Of a stretch of 64,000 nucleotides of DNA, positions 46,457 to 55,049 are shown piece after piece. Below the pieces are notes generated by a model, which saw nothing but the letters and a program-made list of their open reading frames with translations, did not search any database and was not told the origin of the DNA. A program made the translations under genes and the position numbers. The stretch's first letter is position 1; every line of letters begins with the position of its first letter. The stretch is from UBA10649 sp963755335 (lineage in GTDB: Bacteria > Actinomycetota > Actinomycetes > S36-B12). Location of the stretch: assembly GCA_963755335.1 (NCBI GenBank), contig CAVWJW010000008.1:186001-250000 (forward strand), in the 5' to 3' direction.

Positions 46457-47236
46457 CTACAGCGGCGTCACGTACGCGCCGGAGATCCCGCCGTCGACAA
46501 GGAAGTTGGACGCGGTGATGAACGACGAGTCGTCACTGGCGAGGAACGCCACCGCGGCTGCCAGCTCCTCCGGCTCGCCGAAGCGCCCGAGCGGGATGTG
46601 GACGAGGCGACGGGCAGCACGCTCGGGATCCTTGGCGAACAGCTCGATGAGCAGGGGAGTGTTCACCGGCCCAGGGGACAGGGCGTTGACGCGCACCCCG
46701 GACCGCGCGAACTGCACTCCGAGCTCGCGGGTCATCGCGAGGACGCCGCCCTTGGACGCCGTGTAGGAGATCTGGGAGGTGGCGGCCGCCATCGTCGCGA
46801 CGAACGATGCCGTGTTGATGATCGAGCCCTTGCCCTGCTCGAGCATGATCGGGAGCACGGCCTTGCAGCACAGGTAGACCGAAGTCAGGTTGACCTCCTG
46901 GACACGACGCCACGCGTCGATTCCGGTCTCCAGGATCGAGTCGTCGTCGGGCGGTGAGATGCCGGCGTTGTTGAAGGCGATGTCGACGCTGCCGTAGGTG
47001 CTCTTCGCCGCGTCGAACATGTTCGCGACGTCGTCGGCGCTGGTCACGTCGGTGCGGATGAACAGTCCATCGACCTCGGCTGCAGCCGCCTCGCCCGACG
47101 TCGGGTCGAGGTCGCCGATGACGACCGTGGCGCCCTCGTCGGCGAACCGCCGCACGGTGGCGAGGCCGATGCCACTGGCTCCGCCCGTCACGACCGCCAC
47201 CCGGCCCTCGAGCCGCCGGCACTTGCTGTCGCTCAT
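46457..47236 (-). CDS. Short-chain dehydrogenase/reductase in the amine cluster
   Basis: A 259-residue classical SDR with TGGASGIGLATV near residue 18, NNAGIS, and the catalytic YTASKGG. The C-terminal SSFITASNFLVDGGISGAYV is typical of the 3-oxoacyl-reductase-like group. The ATG at 47236 is preceded by a GAGGAAC ribosome site. It follows the aldehyde dehydrogenase gene, with a large palindrome in the 106 bases between. Substrate unknown; a role in oxidising an amino alcohol or its product is inference. Confidence 0.85.
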   Translation of the reverse strand: MSDSKCRRLEGRVAVVTGGASGIGLATVRRFADEGATVVIGDLDPTSGEAAAAEVDGLFIRTDVTSADDVANMFDAAKSTYGSVDIAFNNAGISPPDDDSILETGIDAWRRVQEVNLTSVYLCCKAVLPIMLEQGKGSIINTASFVATMAAATSQISYTASKGGVLAMTRELGVQFARSGVRVNALSPGPVNTPLLIELFAKDPERAARRLVHIPLGRFGEPEELAAAVAFLASDDSSFITASNFLVDGGISGAYVTPL

Positions 47237-47254
47237 GTGTTCCTCATTTCTGTC

Positions 47255-47316
47255 GCCGAGTGGTGAGTTGTCGGGCGATCCGACTCGTCGGAACGCCCGA
47301 CAACTCACCACTCGGC
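47255..47316. repeat. 62-bp near-perfect palindrome in an operon gap
   Basis: A 23-base arm at 47255-47277 is the exact reverse complement of 47294-47316. After a single A/A mismatch (47278/47293) a further 6-base stem (47279-47284 with 47287-47292) closes on a two-base loop, TC, giving 29 base pairs. It lies between aldehyde dehydrogenase and SDR genes transcribed in the same direction. It is longer than a usual terminator and has no T-run, so a repetitive intergenic element or recombination target is possible. Confidence 0.85.
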
Positions 47317-47317
47317 A

Positions 47318-47338
47318 GGGTGGGTGGTGGTGGGTGGG
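47318..47338 (+). other. G-quadruplex motif beside the palindrome
   Basis: Four runs of three G separated by loops of one, seven and one base lie on the plus strand, which is the template strand of the flanking minus-strand genes. The motif starts two bases after the palindrome and ends five bases before the aldehyde dehydrogenase stop. The pattern is canonical; formation in vivo is unknown. Confidence 0.6.
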
Positions 47339-47342
47339 CGCG

Positions 47343-48701
47343 TCAGTCCTCGGTGCTGATGAAGACGTTCTTGGTCTCGGTGAACGCGTCGAGCGCGTCG
47401 GGGCCGAGCTCGCGGCCGAGCCCCGACTTCTTGTAACCGCCGAACGGGGTCCAGTACCGGACCGACGAGTGCGAGTTGACCGACAGGTTGCCCGAATCGA
47501 TGCCCCGCGCGACGCGGATGCCCCGCCCGAGGTCGCGGGTCCAGATCGAACCGGACAGGCCGTAGTCGGAGTCGTTGGCGAGCCGGATGGCGTCGGCCTC
47601 GTCCTCGAATGTCGTCACCGAGACCACGGGCCCGAAGATCTCCTCCTGGAAGACCCGCGCGGTCGCGTCGACAGGTGCCAGCACGGTGGCCGGGAACCAG
47701 TAGCCCGGACCGCTGGGCGCCTCGCCCTGGAAGGCGATGGGCGCCGAGCCGTCGAGGAAGCTCGACACCGTCTCGTGATGACCCTTCGAGATCAGCGGGC
47801 CCATCTCGGTGGAGTCGAGCCGGGGGTCGCCGACCGTGACGCCCTTCACCGCCGTCTCGAACAGCTCCATGAAGCGGTCGAAAGCCGACCGCTGGACGAG
47901 GATGCGCGACCGCGCGCAGCAGTCCTGGCCGGCGTTGTCGAAGACGCCGTACGGGGCTGCGGCAGCGGCCTTCTCCAGGTCCGCGTCGGCGAAGATCACG
48001 TTGGCGCTCTTGCCGCCCAATTCGAGGGTGACGGCCTTCACCTGCTGCGCACAGCCGGCCATGATGCGCTGCCCGACCTCGGTGCTGCCAGTGAAGACCA
48101 CCTTGCGGACGTCGGGATGGTCGACGAACCGCTGGCCGACGACGGATCCCTTGCCCGGTACGACGATGAAGACGTCCTCCGGGATGCCGGCCTCGAGCGC
48201 AAGCTCGCCCAGTCGGATCGCGGTCAGTGGCGTGAGCTCGGCCGGCTTCATGACGACGGTGCAGCCGGCGGCGAGGGCGGGTGCGAAGCCCCAGCCGGCG
48301 ATCGGCATGGGGAAGTTCCACGGCACGATGATGCCGACGACGCCGACCGGCTCCTTGAAGGTCAGGTCGATGCCCCCGGGGACGGGGATCTGGCGGCCGA
48401 ACAGGCGCTCGGGCGCCCCGGCGTAGTAGCCGAGAACGTTGGCGACGTTGCCGGCCTCCCAGCGGGCGTTGCTGATGGTGTGACCGGCGTTCGCGACCTC
48501 GAGCTGCGCCAGTTCCTCGGTGTGCTCCCGGACGATGTCCGAGAACCGGCGCAGCATGGCCGCGCGATCGGCCGGTGCGACGGCGCGCCACGCAGGAAGC
48601 GCGGCATGCGCCCGCGCGATCGCCGCGTCGGTCTCCTCGATCGAGGCTGACGGGACCGAGGCGACCACGGTCTCGCTCGCCGGGTTGATGACGTCGTGCA
48701 T
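47343..48701 (-). CDS. NAD(P)-dependent aldehyde dehydrogenase
   Basis: A complete 452-residue aldehyde dehydrogenase. The cofactor segment IIVPWNFPMPIAGWGFAPAL, the general-base glutamate in LELGGKSANVIF and the catalytic cysteine in NAGQDCCARSRIL are all present, and the C-terminal TPFGGYKKSGLGRELGPDAL is typical of the gamma-aminobutyraldehyde/betaine aldehyde group. It probably oxidises an aminoaldehyde or its glutamylated form. The ATG follows an AGGAGC ribosome site. It lies 59 bases after the glutamine-synthetase-like gene. Confidence 0.9.
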   Translation of the reverse strand: MHDVINPASETVVASVPSASIEETDAAIARAHAALPAWRAVAPADRAAMLRRFSDIVREHTEELAQLEVANAGHTISNARWEAGNVANVLGYYAGAPERLFGRQIPVPGGIDLTFKEPVGVVGIIVPWNFPMPIAGWGFAPALAAGCTVVMKPAELTPLTAIRLGELALEAGIPEDVFIVVPGKGSVVGQRFVDHPDVRKVVFTGSTEVGQRIMAGCAQQVKAVTLELGGKSANVIFADADLEKAAAAAPYGVFDNAGQDCCARSRILVQRSAFDRFMELFETAVKGVTVGDPRLDSTEMGPLISKGHHETVSSFLDGSAPIAFQGEAPSGPGYWFPATVLAPVDATARVFQEEIFGPVVSVTTFEDEADAIRLANDSDYGLSGSIWTRDLGRGIRVARGIDSGNLSVNSHSSVRYWTPFGGYKKSGLGRELGPDALDAFTETKNVFISTED

Positions 48702-48760
48702 GTGGGCTCCTGGACTGTGGGCGCGCGCCCGCGGGGAGGACCTGATGGGCGTGGGCTCTA

Positions 48761-50125
48761 TTAAAGCCGTTCGAAACTGCGGTATCGCTCCCAGTCCGTG
48801 ACGGCGCTGGTGAAGGCGGCCAGCTCGACGCGAGCCATGTTCGTGTAGTGCGCCTGCACCTCCTCGCCGAAGGTCTCGCGGATCCAGTCGGAGCCCTCCC
48901 ACAGTCGCAGGGCCTCGGACATGGTGTGCGGAACCCTCGGCGAGTCCCCGACGTAGGCGTTTCCGGTGAAGGGCGCCTCGAGGGTGAGGCCGCGTTCGAT
49001 GCCGTCGAGCCCGGCAGCGATCATGCCCGCGACCGCGAGGTACGGATTGACGTCGCCGCCGGGGATGCGGTTCTCCAGGCGAAGGGCCGGGCCGTGCCCG
49101 ACGAGCCGATAGGCGCACGTGCGGTTGTCGCGTCCCCACTCGATCGCGGTCGGCGCGAATGAGCCCGGCACGAAGCGCTTGTAGGAGTTGATCTGCGGTG
49201 CGAACATCAAGGCGAGTTCGGCGGAGTGCGCAAGCTGGCCGGCCACGAATGACTGCCCCAGTGCGGACATGCCCTCCATGCCGTTGTCGTCAGCCATCAC
49301 CATCTCGCCGTCCGTGCTGCGGAACGACAGGTGGATGTGACACGAGTTGCCCTCGCGTTCGTTGAACTTCGCCATGAAGGTCAGGGAGTAGCCCTCCTGC
49401 GAGGCGATCTCCTTGGCGCCGGTCTTGTAGGTCACATGGTTGTCGCACGTGTTGACGGCCTCGCGGTACCGGAAGGCGATCTCGTGCTGGCCGAGGTTGC
49501 ACTCGCCCTTCGCGCTCTCGACGGTCATCCCGGCGGCGTACATCTCGTTCCGGATGCGACGAAGCAGCGGCTCGACGCGTCCGGTGCCGAGCATGGAGTA
49601 GTCGACGTTGTAGAGGTTCGCCGGCGTGAGGTCGCGGTATCCGGCCAGCCACGCCTCCTCGTAGGTGTCCTGGAAGACGATGAACTCGAGCTCGGTGCCG
49701 ACGAAGGCCTGCATGCCCGCCGCGGCGAGACGATCGACTTGCTTCTTGAGCACCTGGCGGGGTGATGCCACGACGGGTGAGTGGTCCTCCCACAGCACGT
49801 CGCACAGCACGCCCACCGTGCCCGGCTGCCACGGGATGCGGTGAAGCGTGGCCAGGTCCGGCATCATCACCATGTCGCCGTAGCCGCTGTCCCACGAGGA
49901 CATCGCGTATCCGTCCACCGTGTTCATATCGACGTCGACGGCGAGCAGGTAGTTGCAGCCCTCGGTCGCGTGGGCGAGGACCTCGTCGACGAAGTAGGGG
50001 GCGTGGATGCGCTTGCCCTGCAGCCGACCCTGCATATCGGTGATCGAGACCGCCACGGTGTCGATCCGGCCGTCGGCGACCTCCTCGCGCAGGGTATGAA
50101 CGGACAGCGGGACAGGGTTGGCCAT
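48761..50125 (-). CDS. Glutamine-synthetase-like gamma-glutamylamine ligase
   Basis: A 454-residue member of the glutamine synthetase fold. The metal/ATP motifs FVGTELEFIVF (first glutamate pair), GQHEIAFRY, NSCHIHLSFR and RLENRIPGGDVNPYLAVAG are all present. The substrate loop differs from GlnA, and linkage with a PuuD-like hydrolase and an aldehyde dehydrogenase matches PuuA/GlnA3/GlnA4-type enzymes that join glutamate to polyamines, ethanolamine or other amines. True ammonia-assimilating activity is unlikely but not excluded. The ATG is preceded by an AGGAGC ribosome site. Confidence 0.85.
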   Translation of the reverse strand: MANPVPLSVHTLREEVADGRIDTVAVSITDMQGRLQGKRIHAPYFVDEVLAHATEGCNYLLAVDVDMNTVDGYAMSSWDSGYGDMVMMPDLATLHRIPWQPGTVGVLCDVLWEDHSPVVASPRQVLKKQVDRLAAAGMQAFVGTELEFIVFQDTYEEAWLAGYRDLTPANLYNVDYSMLGTGRVEPLLRRIRNEMYAAGMTVESAKGECNLGQHEIAFRYREAVNTCDNHVTYKTGAKEIASQEGYSLTFMAKFNEREGNSCHIHLSFRSTDGEMVMADDNGMEGMSALGQSFVAGQLAHSAELALMFAPQINSYKRFVPGSFAPTAIEWGRDNRTCAYRLVGHGPALRLENRIPGGDVNPYLAVAGMIAAGLDGIERGLTLEAPFTGNAYVGDSPRVPHTMSEALRLWEGSDWIRETFGEEVQAHYTNMARVELAAFTSAVTDWERYRSFERL

Positions 50126-50212
50126 GTGAGCTCCTGGGATCGGTGACTTCGTGCATTCAACCGCACCGGGGGGTGCGCGTGCGGCCCGTTCGTCGGCGAA
50201 GTCGAGCGGAGC

Positions 50213-51548
50213 TCAGGCCAGAGCGGCGAGGGGCACCGGATCGCGCAGCAGCCGCAGTGTGTGGGTGAGTGCGACGCCGGTGTACAGCACGACGATGGGA
50301 GCGCTCACGATGAGCGGCAGCGTCATGACGCCGATGGTCAGCAGCGAGGCCCGGGAGAGGGCGCCGAGGGCGGACACGACCGGAGCGGCTTGTGTTCTGA
50401 ACGAATCGAAGTCGGTGGGGACCGGACGCTTGACGGATGGAACCAGGCCCGCGGCGCCGGTGGCCACGGCCACGAGGCCCAGCGCGGGCATGTCCGTCCA
50501 GGCGACCGGCGCGCCGATCAGCGCCCCACTGATGCAGGCGACGATGGCCAGCGCGAGGGCCCACGCGCTCGTCGCCATCAGCCGTGCGACGACGAGCACC
50601 CGGTGGTTGACCTTGCCCAGGAGCCACACGGCGGCTCCGCCGTCGTAGGCGAAGCCGTTGGCGCCAAGCACGGCCGCGCCAGCGGCCATGACGAAGAACG
50701 CGATCGTGGCCGTGGCGTTCGCCGCCGCACCTCGTACGAGCAGGGGCGCCAGGCCCGCCGTGATGATCGTGCTCCGGGCGGCGACCGAGCGCCCGATCCC
50801 GGCGATCATCACGACGACCAGCGCGGGAAGGGGAGCAGTCGGCAGGCGCACCGGACGGGGCGCCTTGAGGGTTCGGTCGTTCGGCCGGTTCAGCCGCCAC
50901 GCGGCCCAGAGCGCGGCGAGCCCGGCGAGGACGATGAGCAGGAGGTAGGTCGCCGACCCGGTGGCCGCCGACCACCAGCGCGTCGGGCCCACACCGCTCG
51001 ACACGACGACCGCCGCGGTACTGAGCACCAGCCCGGCGATGATGAGGAGCGCCCAGGTCGGGCCGAGACGGCGCATGAGGAGCGCGGACGAGGCGCCGGT
51101 CAGTTGCCCGACGGCCACGCCGTTGAACGCGAGGGCCAGGCCGGCGGCCCATCCGGGCCACCCGGCCGCTGCCGCCCCGACGATGGCCAGCGACGGCACG
51201 AACAGCCCGGGGCCGGCGTCGGTGAGCGACGCCGCGAGCCGCGAACCGAAGGTGAAGGACCGCCCCGCCCCGATCGCCGCGATGGCCAGCGGGTCGTCGC
51301 TGTCGCCTCCACCGAGTGCCGGCAGGAGGGCGAGTGCCGCCCACAGCCCGGCGGCCAGCGGGACGAGTGCGGACGGAGGGATGCCCGCGGCCGCCACCGC
51401 CTCGTGCTGAGCGGCCGTGAGGAGGGCGAGTCCCGTGCAGCACGAGCGTCGTCACGACGGCGGCGATCGCGAAGGCGCGCGATGTCCGCCAGCCGATTCG
51501 CAGCTGGTGAGCCATCCCCAGCCGGATGTCACCGGTCGTGGCCGTCAT
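50213..51548 (-). CDS. Multi-pass membrane protein, probable ABC transporter permease (one frame break)
   Basis: A protein of about 444 residues with roughly 10-12 hydrophobic helices once one extra base near 51437 is removed; the N-terminal SRAFAIAAVVTTLVL then continues into GLALLTAAQHEAVAAAGIPPS. Its ATG overlaps the stop of the ATPase gene by four bases, so it is the membrane partner of that ATPase. No sequence motif identifies the substrate. The layout, one ATPase with one large hydrophobic protein, is that of simple ABC-2-like exporters. Confidence 0.7.
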
Positions 51549-52243
51549 GTGACGGTCGACAGCGATCGCCATGCGTTGCCGAGCGAACCATGCTCGCGCA
51601 GCAGGTCGTGGGTGTCGTGTGGCCCGACGAGCGAGTGGCCCCGGAACACGGCCACCTGGTCGGCCACGACCGCCGCGTCGAGCAGATGGGTCGTGAGGAC
51701 GACGGCACGCTCGCGCTCGCGCGCCTGCAGGAGCAGTTCGGTGATGGTCTCGACTCCCTCGGGATCGACGCCGTCGAACGGTTCGTCCACGAGGAGCAGG
51801 GGCGGATCGGCGACGAGCGCCATCGCCATCGACAGTCGTCGGGACTGGCCGTGGGAGTAGGCCCCCGCGGGCAGGTCGACGACCTCGTCGAGGCCGAGCC
51901 GTTCGATGAGATCATCCATCACCGAGGCGGAGACAGGCGAACCGTGGAGGCGCGTGGCGAGAACCAAGTGCTCGCGCCCGCTGAGTCGAGGGAACACGCC
52001 GCGGGTGTCAGGAACGTAGCCGGTCGATCGGCGGGCATGGTCGCTGTCGCCCGGCCGGCCGTCGACGAAGAAGCGCCCGGCCGATGGCGGAATGGCGCCG
52101 GCCAGGACCTTCATCGTCGTGGACTTGCCGCATCCGTTCGGTCCTAGAACCGCAAGGATCGTGCCCCGCGCGACATGGAAGCTGACGTCGTCGACCACCC
52201 GATGGGTGCCGTACGAACGACCGATGCCCTGCACGTCGAGCAT
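51545..52243 (-). CDS. ABC transporter ATP-binding protein
   Basis: A 232-residue ATPase. Walker A is GPNGCGKSTT near residue 34, the signature is YSHGQSRRL (a variant of LSGGQ), Walker B is LLLVDEPFDGVD, and the switch histidine is in VVLTTHLLDAA. TACGGT six bases before the ATG gives a leaderless start. It drives the membrane protein encoded directly downstream, and it is divergent from the choline-kinase-like gene with 74 bases between the start codons. Substrate unknown. Confidence 0.9.
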   Translation of the reverse strand: MLDVQGIGRSYGTHRVVDDVSFHVARGTILAVLGPNGCGKSTTMKVLAGAIPPSAGRFFVDGRPGDSDHARRSTGYVPDTRGVFPRLSGREHLVLATRLHGSPVSASVMDDLIERLGLDEVVDLPAGAYSHGQSRRLSMAMALVADPPLLLVDEPFDGVDPEGVETITELLLQARERERAVVLTTHLLDAAVVADQVAVFRGHSLVGPHDTHDLLREHGSLGNAWRSLSTVT

Positions 52244-52249
52244 GTGCCT

Positions 52250-52255
52250 ACCGTA
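52250..52255 (-). promoter_or_regulatory. -10 element, leaderless promoter of the ABC transporter genes
   Basis: TACGGT on the minus strand ends six bases before the ATG at 52243. Confidence 0.55.
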
Positions 52256-52304
52256 CGCATCCGGCGGAATCGTTGATGCCTGCACTCGTCCCGGCGTTCT
52301 GACC

Positions 52305-52310
52305 TACGCT
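52305..52310 (+). promoter_or_regulatory. -10 element, leaderless promoter of the choline-kinase-like gene
   Basis: TACGCT ends seven bases before the GTG at 52318. It lies back-to-back with the ABC promoter, the two -10 boxes being 49 bases apart. Confidence 0.5.
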
Positions 52311-52317
52311 GCCGATC

Positions 52318-53241
52318 GTGCACCCGCTGCTCGAGGGCCTGCCGACCCACGATGTCGACAGGCTCGAACGCGTCACCTGCCTTCGGGCGGCGACCGCGGT
52401 GACCACCCTCGAAGGCGGCATCACCAATCGCAACTACCGGATCTCCACTCCGTACGGCGACTTCGTGGTGCGGCTGTCCGATCCTGAGTCGTCCGTCCTG
52501 GCGATCGATCGGGGTGACGAGTACCTGAACTCGGTGGCAGCAGCGACGTCGGGGGCCGGCGCGCCGGTGGAGCAGTACATCCCTGGTGCGGGCGTGCTGG
52601 TCGTGCACTGGATCTACGGCCGCACGTTCTCGGCGGAGGATGTGCGCAGGCCGGAGAACCTGCCCCGCATCGCCGGCGCCTGCCGCATGCTGCACGCCGG
52701 GCCGGCGTTCTCCTGCGACTTCAACATGTTCGACATCCAGGCGCGGTACCTGTCGTTGGTGCGCCAGCAGGGCTACCGGCTGCCGGACAGGTACGAGGAG
52801 TTCCTGCCGAAGGTGGCCCGGATCAAGGCGGCGATGGCGCAGCGACCCGAGCCGTCCGTGCCCTGCAACAACGACCTCCTGGCCGCGAACATCATCGACG
52901 ACGGCGATCGGCTCTGGCTCATCGACTACGAGTACGCCGGCAACAACGAGGCGTCGTTCGAGCTCGGCAACATCTGGAGCGAGTCGACCCTCACCGACGA
53001 TCTCCTCGAGCCCCTCGTCCATGCGTACTGGCAGGACGACCAGCCGGCTCGGGTGGCGCGCGCCCGACTTTGGGCCCTTATGTCCCAGTACGGGTGGACG
53101 CTGTGGGCGTCGATCCAGGACGCGATCAGCCCGCTCGAGTTCGACTACTGGTCGTGGGGGATGGAGAAGTACGAGCGGGCGGTCGATGGCTTCGACGACC
53201 CGCGCTTCGAGGACTGTCTCGACGCCATCGCCCGTCGTTGA
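52318..53241 (+). CDS. Choline/ethanolamine kinase-like phosphotransferase
   Basis: A 307-residue protein of the APH/choline kinase fold. The N-terminal LEGGITNRNYRI is the nucleotide loop region of LicA-type kinases. The catalytic loop reads CNNDLLAANIID, with aspartate and asparagine in place, and the metal aspartate is in WLIDYEYAGNNEASFELGN. It should phosphorylate an amino alcohol such as choline or ethanolamine. An amino-acid permease gene follows 110 bases downstream on the same strand, and a methylamine-type flavoenzyme lies beyond, which fits use of such compounds. Confidence 0.85.
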   Translation: MHPLLEGLPTHDVDRLERVTCLRAATAVTTLEGGITNRNYRISTPYGDFVVRLSDPESSVLAIDRGDEYLNSVAAATSGAGAPVEQYIPGAGVLVVHWIYGRTFSAEDVRRPENLPRIAGACRMLHAGPAFSCDFNMFDIQARYLSLVRQQGYRLPDRYEEFLPKVARIKAAMAQRPEPSVPCNNDLLAANIIDDGDRLWLIDYEYAGNNEASFELGNIWSESTLTDDLLEPLVHAYWQDDQPARVARARLWALMSQYGWTLWASIQDAISPLEFDYWSWGMEKYERAVDGFDDPRFEDCLDAIARR

Positions 53242-53251
53242 TCCCGGGATA

Positions 53252-53268
53252 GCACTTCGGGAAAGTGC
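53252..53268 (+). promoter_or_regulatory. Short inverted repeat upstream of the permease gene
   Basis: GCACTT at 53252-53257 pairs with AAGTGC at 53263-53268 around five bases. It lies 11 bases after the kinase stop and 84 bases before the permease start. It may be an operator or a weak terminator; the sequence does not decide. Confidence 0.4.
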
Positions 53269-53293
53269 CTCGCGGCGTCGGCGGGACCATTAC

Positions 53294-53312
53294 TGTCCGG
53301 CTGTCGGGGGAC
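53294..53312 (+). promoter_or_regulatory. TGTCC-N10-GGAC inverted motif before the permease gene
   Basis: TGTCC at 53294-53298 and GGAC at 53309-53312 form an interrupted inverted repeat with TGTC in its middle. A very similar arrangement lies at 57536-57556 before the flavoenzyme. Being 40 bases before the permease start, it is a candidate site for a shared regulator. Confidence 0.4.
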
Positions 53313-53351
53313 TGTCGCCCGGCATCGAACCGTGCTCTGAGGAGGACATCG

Positions 53352-54978
53352 GTGGCTGACATCTCGAAACTCGGCTCTGACGAACAGCGACTTGCCGAAC
53401 TCGGCTACAAGCAGGAGCTGAATCGGAGCTGGTCCGGTTTCTCCAACTTCGCCATCTCGTTCTCGATCATCTCGATCCTGGCGGGCTGCTTCACGACGTT
53501 CTTCGTCGGCTGGAACAACGGCGGACCGGCGGCGCATCGCGTCGGGCTGGCCGATCATCGGCGGCTTGATCCTGATCATCGGCTTCTGCATGTCCGAGCT
53601 CGTGTCGGCGTACCCGACCTCGGGCGGCATCTACTGGTGGGCATCGAAGCTGGGCGGGGTCAAGGCCGGCTACTACACCGGCTGGCTCAACCTGATCGGC
53701 CTGCTCGCGATCGTCGCCTCGGTCGCCTACGGCGCTGCCACCTTCCTCGACTACTCGCTCGAGCGCGTGCAGCGAGCGCTGGGCAGCGGGCTACTCGCTG
53801 CAGCGGGTCTTCTGGATCTTCCTCGTGGTCCTGCTCGTCGCCGGCGCCATCAACATCTTCAGCAGCCACCTGCTCGCCGTCTTCAACAACGTCTCGGTGT
53901 GGTGGCACGTGATCGGCGCGGCTGTCATCGTGCTGATCCTGGTCTTCCTGCCGCCGACACACCAGAGCGTGGGCGACGTCTTCACCGACCTGGGTGAACA
54001 ACACCGGCTTCGGTGGACGGACACGAGCGGCCCCGTCTTCCTGCTTCTACGTCATCCCGCTGGGCTTCATCCTGACCCAGTACACGATCACCGGCTACGA
54101 CGCCTCCGCGCACCTCTCGGAGGAGACGCACTCGGCCGCGGACAGCGCGGCGAAGGGCATCTGGCGCTCGATCTTCTACTCGGTGATCGGCGGCTGGATC
54201 CTGCTGCTCGCGTTCCTCTTCGCCGTTCAGGACATCGACGGCGTCACCAAGGGCGGCGGCTACGTCAACATCATCTTCGCCCAGGCGCTGAGCACGCAGT
54301 GGGCAGGAACCGTGCTGATCATCGCGACGATCGGCCAGATCTTCTGCACGATCGCGTGCATGACGAGCGCGACCCGCATGCTGTACGCGTTCAGCCGTGA
54401 CGGAGCGGTGCCCGGAGCGCGCTACTGGGCGAAGCTCAACGATGCCAAGGTCCCGGTGTACGGCGTCGTCCTCACCGTGGTCATCGCGCTGCTGATCACC
54501 GCGCCAGCTCTCATCACCGTCGACGTCAACGGTGTGCCGAGTGCCGGTCGGCCTTCACCGCCGTCGTGTCGATCGGTGTCATCGGCCTCTACGTCGCCTT
54601 CGCCATCCCGATCTTCTACCGGTGGCGCCAAGGCGACAACGTTCAAGGCTGGCGGCTGGACGCTCGGCAAGCAAGTACAAGTGGATGGCGCCGATCGCGA
54701 TCATCGAGATCATCGTGACGTCGTTCTTCGCGCTGATGCCGGGGTCTCCATTTGCAGTGCCGTGGGGCTCGCAGTTCGGCGGCTGGAAGTTCGTCAACTA
54801 CACGCCGATCGTCCTGGGTGTTGCGCTCCTTGCGCTCTGGCTCGGATGGCACCTCTCTGCCAAGAAGTGGTTCACCGGCCCGAAGATGACGATCGACCTG
54901 CCCGAGGGCGTCTCGGCGGCGGACGAGATCGAGCTCGAGCACGAGCACAAGGGCTTCCACCAGCCCCCGGAGGCATAG
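53352..54978 (+). CDS. APC family amino acid permease (about eight frame breaks)
   Basis: Fragments in three frames build a 12-helix amino-acid/amine transporter: SWSGFSNFAISFSIISILAG, SELVSAYPTSGGIYWWASKL, WHVIGAAVIVLILVFLPP, IPLGFILTQYTITGYDASAH, SRDGAVPGARYWAKLN, PIAIIEIIVTSFFALMPG. The YPTSGGIYWWA and TGYDASAHLSEET motifs are typical of the bacterial GABA/choline/ethanolamine-permease branch. Six breaks are repaired by deleting a base and two by the opposite shift; corrected length is 539-541 codons. A GAGGAGGAC ribosome site precedes the GTG. Substrate probably an amine or amino acid used by the neighbouring enzymes. Confidence 0.85.
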
Positions 54979-54997
54979 GCGCTGATCGAGGAGCATG

Positions 54998-55031
54998 CGA
55001 AGGGGGTGGGGCTTCGGCCTCGCCCCCTTCG
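54998..55031. terminator. Strong hairpin terminator between permease and flavoenzyme genes
   Basis: A 15-base stem (54998-55012 with 55017-55031, two G-U type pairs) closes on a TTCG tetraloop. It lies between the convergent ends at 54978 and 55050, so it can serve both directions. Confidence 0.85.
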
Positions 55032-55049
55032 GCTTGTCGGGTGGGGCGT

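Noticed and set aside
48761..50125. Annotation as the housekeeping glutamine synthetase GlnA
   Set aside because: The core motifs are present, but the neighbours (PuuD-like, aldehyde dehydrogenase, SDR) and the divergent substrate region fit a gamma-glutamylamine ligase better.
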